This document shows, in pieces, positions 34,832 to 47,578 of a stretch of 64,000 nt of DNA; within the stretch, counting starts at the first letter, position 1, and every line of letters begins with the position of its first letter. The stretch covers positions 9,364,501 through 9,428,500 of the forward strand of contig OZ018417.1 of NCBI GenBank assembly GCA_963969595.1, written 5' to 3'. The position numbers were made by a program, and so were the translations under genes. Below the pieces are notes generated by a model. It was given only the letters and a program-made list of their open reading frames with translations. It was not told the origin of the DNA and ran no database searches. The DNA comes from Neckera pumila (Eukaryota; Streptophyta; Bryopsida; Hypnales; Neckeraceae).

Positions 34832-35947
34832 CAGTAGAACCTCTCTTACTACATACTTTCTTAGTGTATAACATGAAGTAAGAGAGTTAGTAGACGGGCT
34901 CAATTTAGTATTACTTTTTCGGGAAAGGAGTGTAGTTGGAGGCCACGTTAGCTAGATGCCATTACTACACTTGTACAGTGGGATATAGTTCACATACGAA
35001 CTGCATTCAATATTTTTGGTACAATATGTAGTATATTTGTTATATTTTGTGGTAAGCATAATTATCATTGCATCCATATGCAATCCCAACCAAGCATACC
35101 AAATTGGCTTCAAAAAGTGAAATTTTATTTTTGGTGAATTTTAGAAGTCTATTTTCATAGTTTTATATAATATTTTATAGAAAACAATTGGTGATGAATA
35201 TTTCAAGTTCAATTGTGGATATATGTAGGGAACATCCATATGCACATCTTTGCCTTTGCAAGCATCTCCAAAATAGTTTTATAATTCCTTCTATAGAGAT
35301 TTCAGTGTTGAAGTAACAATGTCCAAATGCTACAAAAATAAATAATTCTTCAATATAATTAGATTTTTTATTTTCCCCTCACAAGGTAGCTAATTTTGTA
35401 CATTTCAGCATAATAGTACAATGACTTTTACAAAATCTAATTAAAATATAGAGATATCTATTTCACAAAGTTTAGTCATATAATGCTTCATATTGAGCCC
35501 TTACTGGGAGCTTATTTTTGTTACTTAATGGGGTGGTTTAAATATGAAAGATGTGCATATGGATGTTTCTTACATATTTGTGCAATCAAATTCAAAAAAA
35601 TTCATTACCAATTGTTTACAATAAAATACTATGTAAAACCATGAAAATTGACTTCAAAAATTCACCAAAAATAGAATTTGCTTTTTATAAATTGAAATTT
35701 TGTATACTTGGTTTAGAATGCATAAGAATTGGGTTTTAATTATTCAAGACAAAAAAGTCCATTTTTTTCCTATACTATGCAATACAAATTAATTATAATT
35801 AAAGTAATTAAGAATTGGCAATCCCAATTCTTAAAAATTGGCAATCCCAATTGGCAATTCGTAAATGAACTGTACCCCATTGTACAATTGCATAAAACCT
35901 CTCTTAGTGCATTATCCCGGCACTATGCACTAAGACAAGTTCTACTG
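34832..35947. mobile_element. 1.1-kb mariner-like non-autonomous element with long hairpin arms
   Basis: The termini are CAGTAGAACCTCTCTTA on the left and, reversed, CAGTAGAACTTGTCTTA on the right. Each is flanked outside by TA (34830-34831 and 35948-35949), the target of Tc1/mariner elements. Inversion continues inward. ATAGTTCACATACGAACTG near 34986 matches the right arm near 35858. 35086-35255 is a clear inverted copy of 35545-35720 (for example CATCCATATGCACATCTTTG and TTTTTGGTGAATTTT). The arms are ~400 bp around a ~290-bp AT-rich centre. No transposase is present. Confidence 0.8.
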
Positions 35948-35949
35948 TA

Positions 35950-36828
35950 TTCATATAAATGGAATGAATCTAGGTTAGAATGCTTTTTGCTAAGAGACAA
36001 AATAAAACGTAGTTCGGATATAAATAATACACCGGGGATACTAAAAATATGAACTCGATACTGTGCATGAAAATAAGTTGGATTGACACCTTCATAGTTC
36101 ATAATGGAAGTTCACCCTTCCAACTCAGGTCATCACACCATGTACAGTGATTCATTTTTTTAAGGACAGCATAACTTGGATACTCCACGTCAAATTAAAG
36201 AAATTGCATGACATCACAATTGCACAAAGATCGACTTGGATCACCAAAATGCTCATTGCAATAGAGGTGCACGACCATGAAGACAAAGAGGTCTACATTA
36301 AAAGTGCCCACATTAATAACACGTAGTACATGATTCAAGAAGTCTTGCTGTTGGACTGCCGCATGGCAAGTCTGAACACCTAGTTGCTACTCCCCACTTG
36401 GTACAAACCCTGCCCCTCGAACAGGTAAGACTACAAAGCACAAGCTGACAATAGGTTCTGGAATGTACAAAATCTTTGGAGATACAAACTGTAAACATGG
36501 CAAACTTAAGTCTCCAAGTCCACTAGGAAGTATACTTCGCTATGACATCCAAGAGAACATAAACAAATCACGCGTTCACGTTCTAGAGCAAGTTGATCGC
36601 TTATGCTTGGTTATAAATCTCAGTAACGATCGTACCTGTCGTGTCGTCTGCATGAGTCATCACATTATCTTAATTCAGCTCCACAGATGTCAAAATCCAA
36701 ATCCTCGAGTCATGCAACTCAAAGAAATGAGGCAGGGTGCGTGCAGGATCAAACCAAGGAACTCTCAAGGAAGAGGATACAAAAACTAACAGCTGCTACT
36801 CCCCACTTGGTACAAACCCTGTCTACTA
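35950..36828. other. Intergenic DNA with short duplications
   Basis: TGCTACTCCCCACTTGGTAC, continuing AAACCCTG, is repeated at about 36386 and 36793. 36545-36640 duplicates 31345-31460. No gene is recognised. Confidence 0.5.
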
Positions 36829-37035
36829 TCACTTGTAGTGGTCTACAACTTCCCAATTAAGGGAGGCAGGCCGCGAGTAATTGTCACAGAGCTGTATATT
36901 TGTCTCTAGGAAACGCTGGTTTTGGTCAAAGCCGCGAATCGTTGCTGCTCCAGCAATCGATTCGCTGTAGTGATTCAATAATGGTGACTTCTCAACACCC
37001 ATCACCCTTTGAAATCGCGTAAAAAATTCGTTCAT
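36829..37035 (-). pseudogene. Fragment of an ABCC (MRP-type) transporter gene
   Basis: A 68-residue frame contains RVMGVEKSPLLNHYSESI, then AGAATIRGFDQNQRFLETN and YSRPAS. This is the cytoplasmic-loop stretch of the second membrane domain of plant ABCC transporters (pattern GVxKxPxxHHFxESxxGxxTIRxFxQ). The match ends right after YSRP, where the family continues with a W/F-rich helix that is absent here. Nothing else of the ~1,500-residue gene is seen nearby. It lies just 3' of the LUC7 gene, on the same strand, next to one of the 28-bp repeats. Most likely a captured or duplicated gene scrap. Confidence 0.8.
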
Positions 37036-37213
37036 AATAATAAAAATCTAATCTCAACAGATTTGGCTCTTGTACCCAAGCATCTCTCCATAGCTCAATA
37101 CAAGTCCCAACAATCAAACTTCAAAATATGTAATAAAATACCTATAGCACCCTCGCCCTTATAAGATTCTTTGAGACAAGTTGTTGAGGTACAAGAGGGC
37201 CCAAAATAGTAGC

Positions 37214-40200
37214 CTACCTGTACCGATCGCTCCTGTCTCTATCCCTTGAACGTTCCCTGGAGCGGGACCGCGATCTGCATCAAGGATGAAAGAGATATAA
37301 AATCACATAATGAACCAGAATAATCCAGGAACAAATTAACCAAATGTAGAAAAAATAAACCAAAAGTAAACAAAGCTTCATAAACTAATGTCTATCAACA
37401 TAGTGCGCAACTGACCTTCTGCGACTTCGGCTGTCATAATCACGATCCGACCTTCCACGATCACGTTCCCGTTCTCTGTCCCTTTCCCTTCCACCCCCAC
37501 CACGGTAGTCACGGCCTCGTTCCTTCTCACGACTGCGGGTGCGGTCCCTCTCACGATCACGTTCGCGCTCTCTTTCAACTTCCCTCTCTTTCTCTCGGTC
37601 GCGATCAGCATCTCGTTCTTTTTCCCTGTCTCTGCTCATAGAGCGAGCTTTACTCGGTTCTCGAGGCCTGATCAATCACATTCATCAGACAAACATCGAT
37701 CAAGTTGCACACTTGTGTCGTTAACCCCGAACTGCCCAAATGACCAGAAAATGGTCACTTCCAAACCAAAAGGAGTTGAAGCAAATCATGAAGAAATTTT
37801 AAGGAAGGTGACGAATGCAACCATGTAAAGAAGAAACCATTTCCTACATTTTCGGTCGATAAATTGACCATTAACTTCCAAAGTGGATTTTCCATTTTCA
37901 GATTGACCATTTACGGGTTAAGAGTGGAAAATATTGAATACACAAGCAACCGTTATAAGAGCTGGATCACTGTGTCCACTTCACCATGTGTGAAAAGCAT
38001 TCTTTGAGGAAAATAACTCACTTTTCATCGTCCACAGGCTCCACTTTCCTGGCAGCTCGCTCAGCCTGTTGGAACCCAAAAAACATTCTTTCTTAGACAG
38101 GGAATGCACAGCATAAATATTAGAGCCTTACGGCAAATTTGACAAGTAAATGGTCAAACAAATTTCTATCTAGATGTTCCGAGCAAGAGTAACAGATTGA
38201 AGACGCGATCACTACTGCAGAAAATCTTCCCGATGCCATGCTCACATTTCTCCATCAGACAGTGCCTGGTAAAATGAGCTTACAAAAAAAGGAATGGACG
38301 CAGATGCTGATTGGTATGACAAGTAACCGCAGACGAGATGACTGACCGAGGTTGCCTACTGAATAAGAGGCTGCCAAGTGGTGCAACGAAAGTTTGTCCA
38401 TGAGTCTGCAGGTGCCAAACTCATCCTAAGAACTTCATAGTTACTCAATTCGTGCAAAATTTCAAGCTTAGTCTGATAGGATGTCCATCCTGCCGGATAA
38501 AGAATGGAAGGCTAGGTCATAGACCAGACAGCAAAAGTTCCGATACTTCATCTTAATAAGAACCGTTATTCTGTGCCACAACTTTAAAACAGTAGTCCGA
38601 TTCCTATATCTATTTGATATAACGTCCGGCCGTAAAAAACATGACTTGCACAATACAATTGGTAATAACTACCAACCCAATGATGCACAAATCATGTTAA
38701 CATGCTTAAAGTAAGAAAATTACAACGATATGAAACAGCATTACTACAAGTGTAACTATCCATACACTTTTCAAGTTGCAAAACTTAAAGCCGAGATATT
38801 GCAGATTTGCCACTGACATGAAGCTCAGAGAACATAGCTAATTGTGGAGAGAGATGACATAAATGACAATACAAAAGAGCTTATCCACACCGATAATCGC
38901 GGTTTGTAAGGGGTCGGTGGATTCCTCACCTCCCATTAACGCACTCTTACGATTGCTAGAAGTTCATAGAAACCGCAGAATTAAGTGCCAAGCAAAGCCA
39001 CAACGACGCGCCAAAGCGCGGAGCACGTTGACTTCAATTCACGAAAAGAAAACACAATAAGACTGTGGATGAAAAAGAGCAGAACCACCCACACGTCGGA
39101 CTCTTCAAACAACCCACAGCACTTGTGTTCTCTCTGTAGCACTAAAAGAGACAATAACACGCAATTACTTTTCCGCGACAACATAGGGTTTTAAAAAGGA
39201 AACTTACCCGCAAGTCAACAAGCTTCTCACGAATCTGCATATAACCCAAATGCAGCTTCCCTCCGAAATGGTCCGCCAGGCGACGGTCACTGAAAGAATT
39301 AAAAGCACTGATCATGAAACCTACTGCTCTAGGAGCAATACGTGGTGAAGCAATTTTAAAATCTTAGCTGTTTACAGCCAGCAGATGGAAGGATCCACAC
39401 ACGTCACGTAAAAGAATAATAAATACCATCACTCCAAATACATTTGAAAGCAGGGAACTGTGCAGTGGTAGTAAAACCCGACAACATTGTCAACGCGTGT
39501 AAGTGCAAAGGGGCAAGCTTGAGAAAGTAAATGAGATGCATAATACATACAGTCTACACGGTGGAATGTCATCATCTTCATTAACTCAAGACAAGTTCGC
39601 TGCCAAACACCAACATGGGTACTTAACTTAGGAAAATGTGTAGCTTGAGGCGCCGATTCAAAGTTAACTCGTCTGAGAGGGAGTACCTTGATCCACTGAG
39701 TTTCATTTTCCCGACGAAGTAGAACCAAAATGCACAGAAAACTTTTGAACTTCATTTAGGATTTCTAGATGCTTAAGGACCAGTCAATACCAGCAGTCTC
39801 TTTCCAGAACATACCTGTCATAGATGCTTAAAAAAGCTCCACAAATATCACACACTCTCAGCTTCTGATCAGTCTGCACACTCTCAGGATGAACTTCTTG
39901 TTGTCAGAAGAAAATTAATCAGAAAAACAGGCACAAAGAGTGAAACAATCAGAGAGCTCCTAACAAATACCAAAATGAGCATCAAACCGTAGAATAAGAA
40001 GTTAGAAGACACTCACAATGCGAACTTCTGGAGCTAGCAGCTTAGCAGGATCGGTAACCGCCTCTTGTCTAGCTCCCAGCTGCCGAATCACCAATAATTA
40101 CCATTACTATATTATCATCATGAAGATTTATTTCAAGTTTGCAAATGCACTATCAACCCATGACAACCAAAACGTGTAATCATGAGTGCCACACAATTTA

Positions 40201-42235
40201 GAACATTACAGAAGTGCTTAGACTGTTCTTATAAATGACAACGAGTAGCCCGTGCATCCCTTAAGCTGTCCAAGATTATGCTGATTTCGACTATATAAGA
40301 GACGAAGACTTGTACCTTTTTCAAAGCCTCAGCTTCCTCCATTGCTTTCTGTGCCTCATCCACCATCCCAAGCTCCCCTGTTCATAACAAAATACAAGCT
40401 TGATAAGCGTGATTTCAGCACATACAATGCCTGCCAAGCAACACGTATAAATTGTGACACTGAGTATTCCATATAATTATTACATACCCAATTCTTCAGC
40501 TTTCTTCAGTTTCTCCTTTATCATTTCCTGTGTTCGAGCATCGGGTGGCAAGGTCACAAGTGAAGGTAGCGGAGCGAGAGGAGGTGGATTGGCTAGCGGC
40601 TGTGGCATCAAAGCTCTGTCTTTGTTGAAAGCCTCCAGTAAAGACATGGCCTGCAATCAACTATGTTGACCAATATTAAAATTATGATAAAAATATCTTT
40701 ATGTAAATAGTGATGTCACCAAAGGAAGATTTAGAAACTTCCACATGTCGAACATAACGCTGATTATGAAAATCTTGTCACTGCTTATCACATTCGCTTA
40801 GCACCATACAAAGTTATGTTTGCAATGTAAGAAACACTTCAATTTGTACTTTACTGTCCGGAATAATGCTCCTTCAGAATTGCTAAAGAGTCAAACAGAA
40901 GACAACATCTGTAAAAAAAAACAAATCAACAAACAGGGAGGTATAATATAACCTGTTTATCTGCACGCTTGGTTTGAAGTTCTTGAACAACTTCCATGAT
41001 TCGAATTTTATCGTCACTTCGCCCATCAAGATCTACACATAGAAATAGCAAATCCTGAAGGAAGATGATATTTTGGAAGACAATACACAAATACACTAAC
41101 CTATAACACTCTTTATTGTTTGAAATAGACTCTCCGTCATTTTACATACAGAAAACGAAACTTACCCAAATACTCTGCGGATTTCAGCTTCTCTTTAATT
41201 TGTCGGGTGTACTCCAACGCCTCTGGAGACTGGGTGTCCAACAGAGAACAATATTAGCGCAGAGGGCAACAGATTCAAATCCGGAACATAGAAAACACTT
41301 CCAACTGTTTCCAAAATTTCCAACTCTCCGGACCCGAACATGAATCATAATGTCTTAATATTGTTCTGGAGTCTGGATACCTCAGTAATATTCATTCAGG
41401 TGCTTCCTCGATCCGGAATTGAATCCACGTGAGATTGTAACAGAAATGATGAACAAACCTTTGTCACCTCCGAAACAGCAATTGCAGTGGCCGCACCTGC
41501 GTCATCATCTTCGAGTCGTTTCAAAGCGCGTTGAATTTTGCGGTCACACTCAATGATGTGCTTCTCCAGACAATCCTCCAAGTCCCGATCATAATTGTCC
41601 TTCCCATTTGTCTTTGCTTCCTCATACCTAATTGCGGTTAAGGTCTAACCTTAATGGAAAAAAATGCACAAAACATGATAATAAAAGAAAAAATTTCAGC
41701 CTCCAAAAAGAAACGAAACACTGGAAAAGGATACTCTTTTCGCAGTTGCAAAGAGTGCACTTTCGAGCACGGCCCGAGGTCCATTTTCTGCAAACCGCAG
41801 ACAGCAACGTTATTCCGCACAATTCCCTTCATATTTTCGGAAGTACAAACAGTCCAAAGACATTCCCAAAGTACTACATAAAAATTCTTTCCCGCGCTTG
41901 TTCCCCGAAATTAAGACCATTGAGAGCTCTAATGCTTCTAACCAAAGCTAATCTCTTATGATCAAAGAAATACTCAACACCCTAGCCAAGAAAAAAAGAA
42001 TCGTCGACCACAGCGAGCTCATTAATCAAATCCATTAACCACTGGTGAAACTGAAACCCTAAAAAATGGTCCAAGCTTCCCAACGCACCGTAAGTTGGAA
42101 GAGATCGTGAGGACAAAGCCCCGTGAGATACAGGCGACACACATCGCGGTCCCAGTAGTTCCGCTTCACCTCCAACACATCTCCATTGCGGTTCGCCCCC
42201 ATCAAGGCATCTAACTGCTTCCGAAACGCATCCAT
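37214..42235 (-). CDS. LUC7: LUC7-like U1 snRNP splicing factor
   Basis: Helps the U1 snRNP define 5' splice sites in the nucleus (family knowledge). Thirteen coding exons, all GT-AG and phase-consistent: 42089-42235, 41735-41787, 41459-41627, 41166-41229, 40953-41032, 40488-40650, 40316-40377, 40017-40079, 39815-39873, 39208-39289, 38022-38065, 37416-37667 and 37214-37274; 432 aa. The start is MDAFRKQLDALMGANRNGD, exactly as in plant LUC7. A CCCH finger uses Cys33, Cys41, Cys56 and His60. Coiled-coil-like helices follow. A C2H2 finger has Cys275, Cys278, His294 and His300 (CDICGAFLSIYD, HFGGKLH). Residues from about 330 to the end are an RS/RE/RD-rich tail encoded mainly by exon 12. The stop is TAG. 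Confidence 0.95.
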
Positions 42236-42499
42236 GGCGGGCTTCCGATCAACCCTAACTCGAGAATCCAAACTATGAAAAATGAAAAATTCCCCAGTGG
42301 TTCTCCAAATGTTCGATCGCAACAACGCTTGAATTTTCGCCGTCTCTAGGAACGTCGCCCTAAGCTATTATTCCTTATTGTCCGGAGCTGCACGCTTAGA
42401 TCCAGAGTGAAAAGATTTTCTGGGTTCTGAAGATGCAAGACGATGAGATGGAATTGGAAAAACAAAGTAATAAGAAGTCTAGATGGCGCATCGAAGGGC
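42236..42499 (-). promoter_or_regulatory. Probable 5' UTR and promoter of LUC7
   Basis: The frame of LUC7 exon 1 stays open to 42325, but the conserved MDAFRKQLD start argues that the extra codons are 5' UTR. I see no clear TATA box. The segment ends at a TIR element. Confidence 0.4.
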
Positions 42500-42815
42500 T
42501 AAGGTAGGAGGTCCATAAATCGCTCATCTAAGAGCTGAAGCTGAATTTTGGGAGGTAAAACTTCTTAAAATATTTTTCAGTAAATTTTCCTTGAAAGGCA
42601 AGAGAAATTGGCATCTAACCCAAGTTGTTTCATATTTTTTGAAGCTTTGTAGAATTAGTTATGAATTTCTGAAGTTGCAGAAAAGTGCATTTTTGTGGGC
42701 TCTGAAACCGACCACCTCCTCAAATGCACACCATTTGTACATTGGAAAGTGTAAAATGTACCTCTAGAGCCTGATTGATTTTAGAACCCGCTCCATTTTA
42801 GAACCTCCTACCTTA
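42500..42815. mobile_element. 316-bp TIR element, copy 1, upstream of LUC7
   Basis: The left end TAAGGTAGGAGGTCCATAAA and the right end (reverse complement TAAGGTAGGAGGTTCTAAAA) are inverted repeats of ~26 bp. If TA is the target duplication the element proper begins AGGTAGGAGG, suggesting a mariner-like MITE, but other readings are possible. The interior is non-coding. A second copy lies at about 47579-47903 in the same orientation. Confidence 0.7.
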
Positions 42816-43685
42816 TTACAACCCTCCGTCAGGTCCGTGCTGCTTGTCTTTGCAAACGAACTTGACCCTTTACATGCGTGAATTAACCATAACATTTAGT
42901 AGCTCTACAGTGTGGTACAATGATCCCAGAACGGTCATACCGGAAATTGCTGGAACGTTATTCCCATGTGACAAGAGGGGCTGTCACCGCGAATTTTTTT
43001 TTTCTTGTAAAATCAGAGACATAAATTTGGGGGAGAAAAGGAGTTTTTTTGCTCCCAATTTTTTTTGACCTAGTGCACTACGTACTACCCTACCATGAAA
43101 TTGCAATTATAGTCACTGCTAATTCTTGGCTTTTGGCAGGGTTTGAATTGCTAAGAGATGGACAGAAATGTCATAAATTGGCAATTTGTGAGTAAATTTT
43201 ATGTGCAATGTGTTCATTCTAAAATGTTGTGCAATTTTAGTGTTGTTTTGGAAAAAAATTTGAACTTTGTGTGAATGACAAAGTTTGTCACTAACAAGGG
43301 ACTTGAACCCTTCTTGCAAATTGCAAGACTGCCCAAAATGCAATGTTAGTGTTCTGCACACAATGCAAACAAGCCACATTAGTATAAATGGTTAGAATTT
43401 CCCAAAATCAGTCACAAAGGAAACTCCAATTCGCTAGTGCGCTTGCAGTAGAGTCTCACAGCAGATTCTCACAGCAGCCCCAGTGCAGGATCATCTTCCC
43501 CACTGAAGTTACAAATGTCTTTGGTGAAGCATGACCTTCCAAGTTTCCAAACCTCCAAAGGAACAAAATATCAATATTCCAGTAAACCACCGTCAAGGAA
43601 ACAGAAGTTTGAGCTACAAAGCAGGCAAAACCTCATGAAAACTACAGAATCAAAGTAATACTCATTTACGTCATAAAGGATATTT
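42816..43685. other. Spacer 3' of hAT relic B
   Basis: No gene recognised. It may contain the 3' end of the hAT element; no TIR was identified. Confidence 0.4.
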
Positions 43686-46196
43686 TTACAAGTCTCCTTG
43701 GCGTCCAACTTTCACAGCAGATTTCCACAAATGTATTGCCTCCTTGTAAGGAAAATCATCAATGAAAAAATACCGTTGCCCAAATATACGCACAACAAGG
43801 AGTAGGTCCTTCCCCAACCTGTTTCTATGACAAGATTGCAGGAATTTTAAAGTGGAGAAGCATCTCTCATCTTCAACGGACCCAAGAACCAAATAGCACC
43901 CAATCTTTGCTAGTTTGAAATACTCCGAAATGAGCTTACTCAAGTGGCGTGACTGGGATAGTGTGCACCACAACTTGATCAACGGATTGACGTTCAAGGG
44001 AGGGCGGCAAGCTGCCTCGCAGTTGGACTGCCTAGTGATTTTAAACAAACCCTGCTGCAAGTCAAGAGCAGAAGCAGAGAGCATTGCAGGGACCGTATGG
44101 GGCTGGCCGCCTTCATACAAAGGCTTGCCTCCGTTCACAGCTTTACATTCACTGTAGAACTGTTTCAAAACAGCCAAATGATGGGCAAAACTGGCCTCAA
44201 TTCCTCATTGTCTCCAGTACTGAGGGTAGATTATGCCAAAGGCATCGAGGAGCTCCTGTTGTGGAAAGCAACGGTCTAACTCGTTGGAGAGAGATTGTGC
44301 TATGTATGCACCCCCCAAGTCTCCAATGCAACAAACAAGTTAGGAATAAGTAAAGCCACGAAACTAAAGACCTGCTATTTCAGAATCTGAGGTCCAGAAC
44401 TTCAAGCCTAGAAGAAACAAAACCAAGAAAATGCAAACAACAAAGTAATGAAAGAAAAAAAAATGCAGATAACAAATCAAAGAACAACAAATGCAAAGCA
44501 AAGACTGAAAGAAAAAGAAAAAAAAAAAAAAAAAAAAATGCAAAGCAAAAAAGAAACACTAATCTAAAAACTGCCTCTCAATGTTGTTCTGCAAGCGGTA
44601 ATAATCCTGCTGGGTCACGAAGATGTCCTCACCGGTTACCTTGTCATGGCAACAAGCGTACACCATCGTGATGGAGAGGTCCCAAAACAAGTGTGCAATT
44701 CCAGAATCTCCCAGAACCTCTTTCTACAGCAATGGAATTTCAGGGCACTGTAGTGTAATGAGGTCATTATATCAAGGGAAATCTTGCTTGTTGTAAGCAG
44801 TTGCCCCATCGATGAACAACCTCGATAGTCTCTGCTGGCATACTTTTATAGCTTGCAAGAAGTCACAGATGAAGATGTCTTGTGACTACGAGAGTTTGAT
44901 CAAACAGTGTACCGCAATTACTAGCGGAATGAAACAAGCAAGAGACAACAGGACTTCTACATCTGCAAGGAGGTCAAAGATGTCACCAGCGCCCGCAACT
45001 GATTTGTGCCCAGGCCTAGCCGTCATGTCCACCCCGATTTTCACAAGCAACGTTGTGAACTCCTACATAATGCGCTGCGCAGGATTGCGCATCGAAATCC
45101 ACCTCGTCTCTACATTACAAACCATCTTACACCCCTTAGTTTCCATGAGATTAGCCAACTTCTGCAATTTAGCGTGCCTTTTGCTGTTGCGGCAAAAATA
45201 CGTCTACAGTATACACCGATTGAAACAAGCCCTCCAGTCTAGAAACCATCGGGTATTTGCTCAATGTCTCCACAACCAAGTTGATTTTGTGGCTCACACA
45301 ACTAGCTCCCAAAGTAAAGGGAGCCTACTTTTCTTTGATCTGGGTTGAAACTCCTATTTTTGGACCCTGGAAGGTACTAACACCATCAGCACCAAAACAA
45401 ACTAGTTTAGCAGCGATTTCCTCGTGCATCAAACCGCCCTCATTGAGCAAAGCATGCATAATAACAATAGTCAAGGTGTCTGCAGTGCCGTTATTAGACA
45501 GGCAAGAAAGATGCAACAAATGCGGCACCTTTTCCCACCTCTCCATTGCATACATATGAACTCCGATCCAAGAGGTCTAATCGACAACAATGACCTCATC
45601 GGCACTGATAGAGATGATTCTAGCTGACTGCAGTACACTCTTCAAGGCAATTAGAACAGTGGCATGCATGTGCTCAGACATTTCCCAACCTGTGGTTTCC
45701 GACCAGTGCTTACGCAGCAAAGTTCAACTTTCAAGTATCTAAGCAAGAATTGTTGTCTCTCATAATCACACATAGGTCTGCCATGAGTGAGAACTCGAAA
45801 TAGGGTTGAGAATTGTATCCCTTTCCTTTTAAATTCACCCTCTAAACCAGCGTTGAGTTGATCAGCCATAGTGCAACCTTATTTGCGTGCAGCTCATAGC
45901 TTGCAGAGCTTGACGTGCTTGCAATCCAACTTCACAAATGTATTGCCTTTCTTTAGGTGCACCAATGGCACCCCATCCTCTCGACACACCCTCTTACCTT
46001 CATGCTTCTCTAAATTGTCGAGTTTGGAAACCAGAGGCTTCCTCCGGCCAGTGATAGCGGTACTGCTCTGGCATACCACAGCACTGAGATTGTTGTTATT
46101 GTTGAACTCGCCCTCCGCCCAAGCAAATTGGCAAGCCCAAACTTCTTGCCAATGTCGCGTAATCGTCATGGGAGCAACTCTTTGCCTCTTGCGCAC
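43686..46196 (-). pseudogene. hAT-type transposase relic B
   Basis: Pieces in order on the minus strand. 45894-46196 is an N-terminal region with LEKHEGKR, matching LQKHEGRR of relic A. 45651-45869 follows. 45325-45660 carries ISADEVIVVD, a TAG stop, TSWIGVHMY and then FGADGVSTFQG. Middle remnants lie around 44570-44930 (DKVTGEDIF, compare DKLVDRDVF in relic A). 43686-44177 carries the dimerisation domain (GSVEDERCFSTLKFLQ, HRNRLG). The same family as relic A by motif identity, but the two are well diverged. A long A-rich tract at about 44510-44540 interrupts it. Confidence 0.75.
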
Positions 46197-47578
46197 GCTC
46201 AGAGCTTATCCTTCCTTGCTCACCGCATCCGTGTCCACATGAGAATCCAGAAGGGATACAACAGTGGCTTCAGACAGAGGTTGAAGGCCAAGAGATCGGG
46301 AGCACGATTGAGACAAGCGTGTCTCTGAAATGTGGGTGACGTCCGCATCCATCGGCGCAGCACCACAACCAACGCTCAGACTGGGCAACAAGTACTTTCC
46401 AACGTTGTTGTTGTTTCGACTAGAGCCGAAGCAGCGGACACGGAAGTTTTCAGGTAACTTCAGCCACGGCGCCATCATGAGCTTCCAACCTGCACAAAGA
46501 CACAACAGAGAAGGCAGTATCCGCCAAGAGGTCTGATCGCCAAGCACAAAGAACAAGAGATCAAAGTACCAGACTACCAACAGAAGCACATGAAACCGCA
46601 AGGTGCAAGGAGATCAAAGTAAGAATAGAAGCACATGAAACAACAAACAAGGAGCGAGGAAACTAGAGCTTGCAAGCGGGAAACAAAATCAAAACCACAA
46701 TGCACAATGTAGGTGACGATGAAGGCGTGGAAGGCATGATGAAATTGAGTGGCCGAAAGCCCAAAACCATAGCGCAGCGCTGCCGCCTTCCAATTCTTGA
46801 ATCACCAACAGCTCCCTGCAGTTCTGCACTCCTGCAGCGAATTTCTCCCAGAGTCCCAGCCACCATTTCTTAATTGCACTGAATGCCAGGAGACAAATGC
46901 GCGCCTCCCAAATTTCAAAAGCAGCCTGGAAGTGGCGCAATGGAACGTCGGGAAATCGGAATTGGCAATAGACATTGCTAGGAGAAGTTCCGTTCTAAAC
47001 TAAGTTGCGCTCAAGGCACGAATCTCGAGCAAGAAGGAAGAAGCAAAGGCGGGGATTCACCCACGGTGGCATCAAGCATTGAAGACAAGAATTTGAAACA
47101 TAAATGCGAAATTGCAAATACGAAAAACAAGTTCTGGAGCGCGCCTGCTACAGCGTTGTCTGCAAAGGAGAACTAAACCCTGGAACCCCTACTAAATGAA
47201 CGATCGAGATGTCGCCGCCCGACTCCATCCCAACAGCCCAAGTCGCGCCACAACTAACACCCAATGAAATCCTAGCTGACAAATGCTAAGAGGGTACTGG
47301 ATGAAAAAAAAAATTTGCGAATGAATAGTCTAGGTCCTTTGTGGTTTTGCTGGAAAAAAAATTGGAAGCCCAGTTTATATTATAAAGATTTTGCAGGACC
47401 TTTTTTTTGGTAAAAAGAAAGCAATTTTTAGCCAATTTAATAATCGCTGGTGTGGTATATTCTACACCCCAACAGTGTTTCATCATTAGCTAAAGATGAA
47501 TTAGACAGGCGGAGGATGTAGAGGCACACCATCATTGTAGAACCAAGGCAACATCAACACATGCTACTGAATGTTATG
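46197..47578. other. Spacer 5' of hAT relic B
   Basis: The overlapping frames at 46206-47003 are short and unrecognised. Probably the former 5' leader of the hAT element plus host DNA. Confidence 0.4.

Noticed and set aside
37385..37724. Plus-strand Ser/Arg-rich frame opposite the LUC7 tail
   Set aside because: It is the antisense shadow of the RS/RE repeat exon of LUC7.
42236..42325. N-terminal extension of LUC7 in the open frame upstream of the chosen ATG
   Set aside because: The conserved plant LUC7 start MDAFRKQLD fits the internal ATG at 42235; the extension shows no similarity.
44510..44540. A-rich tract as the tail of a second SINE or retrocopy
   Set aside because: No box A/B, no flanking direct repeat and no upstream element were found.
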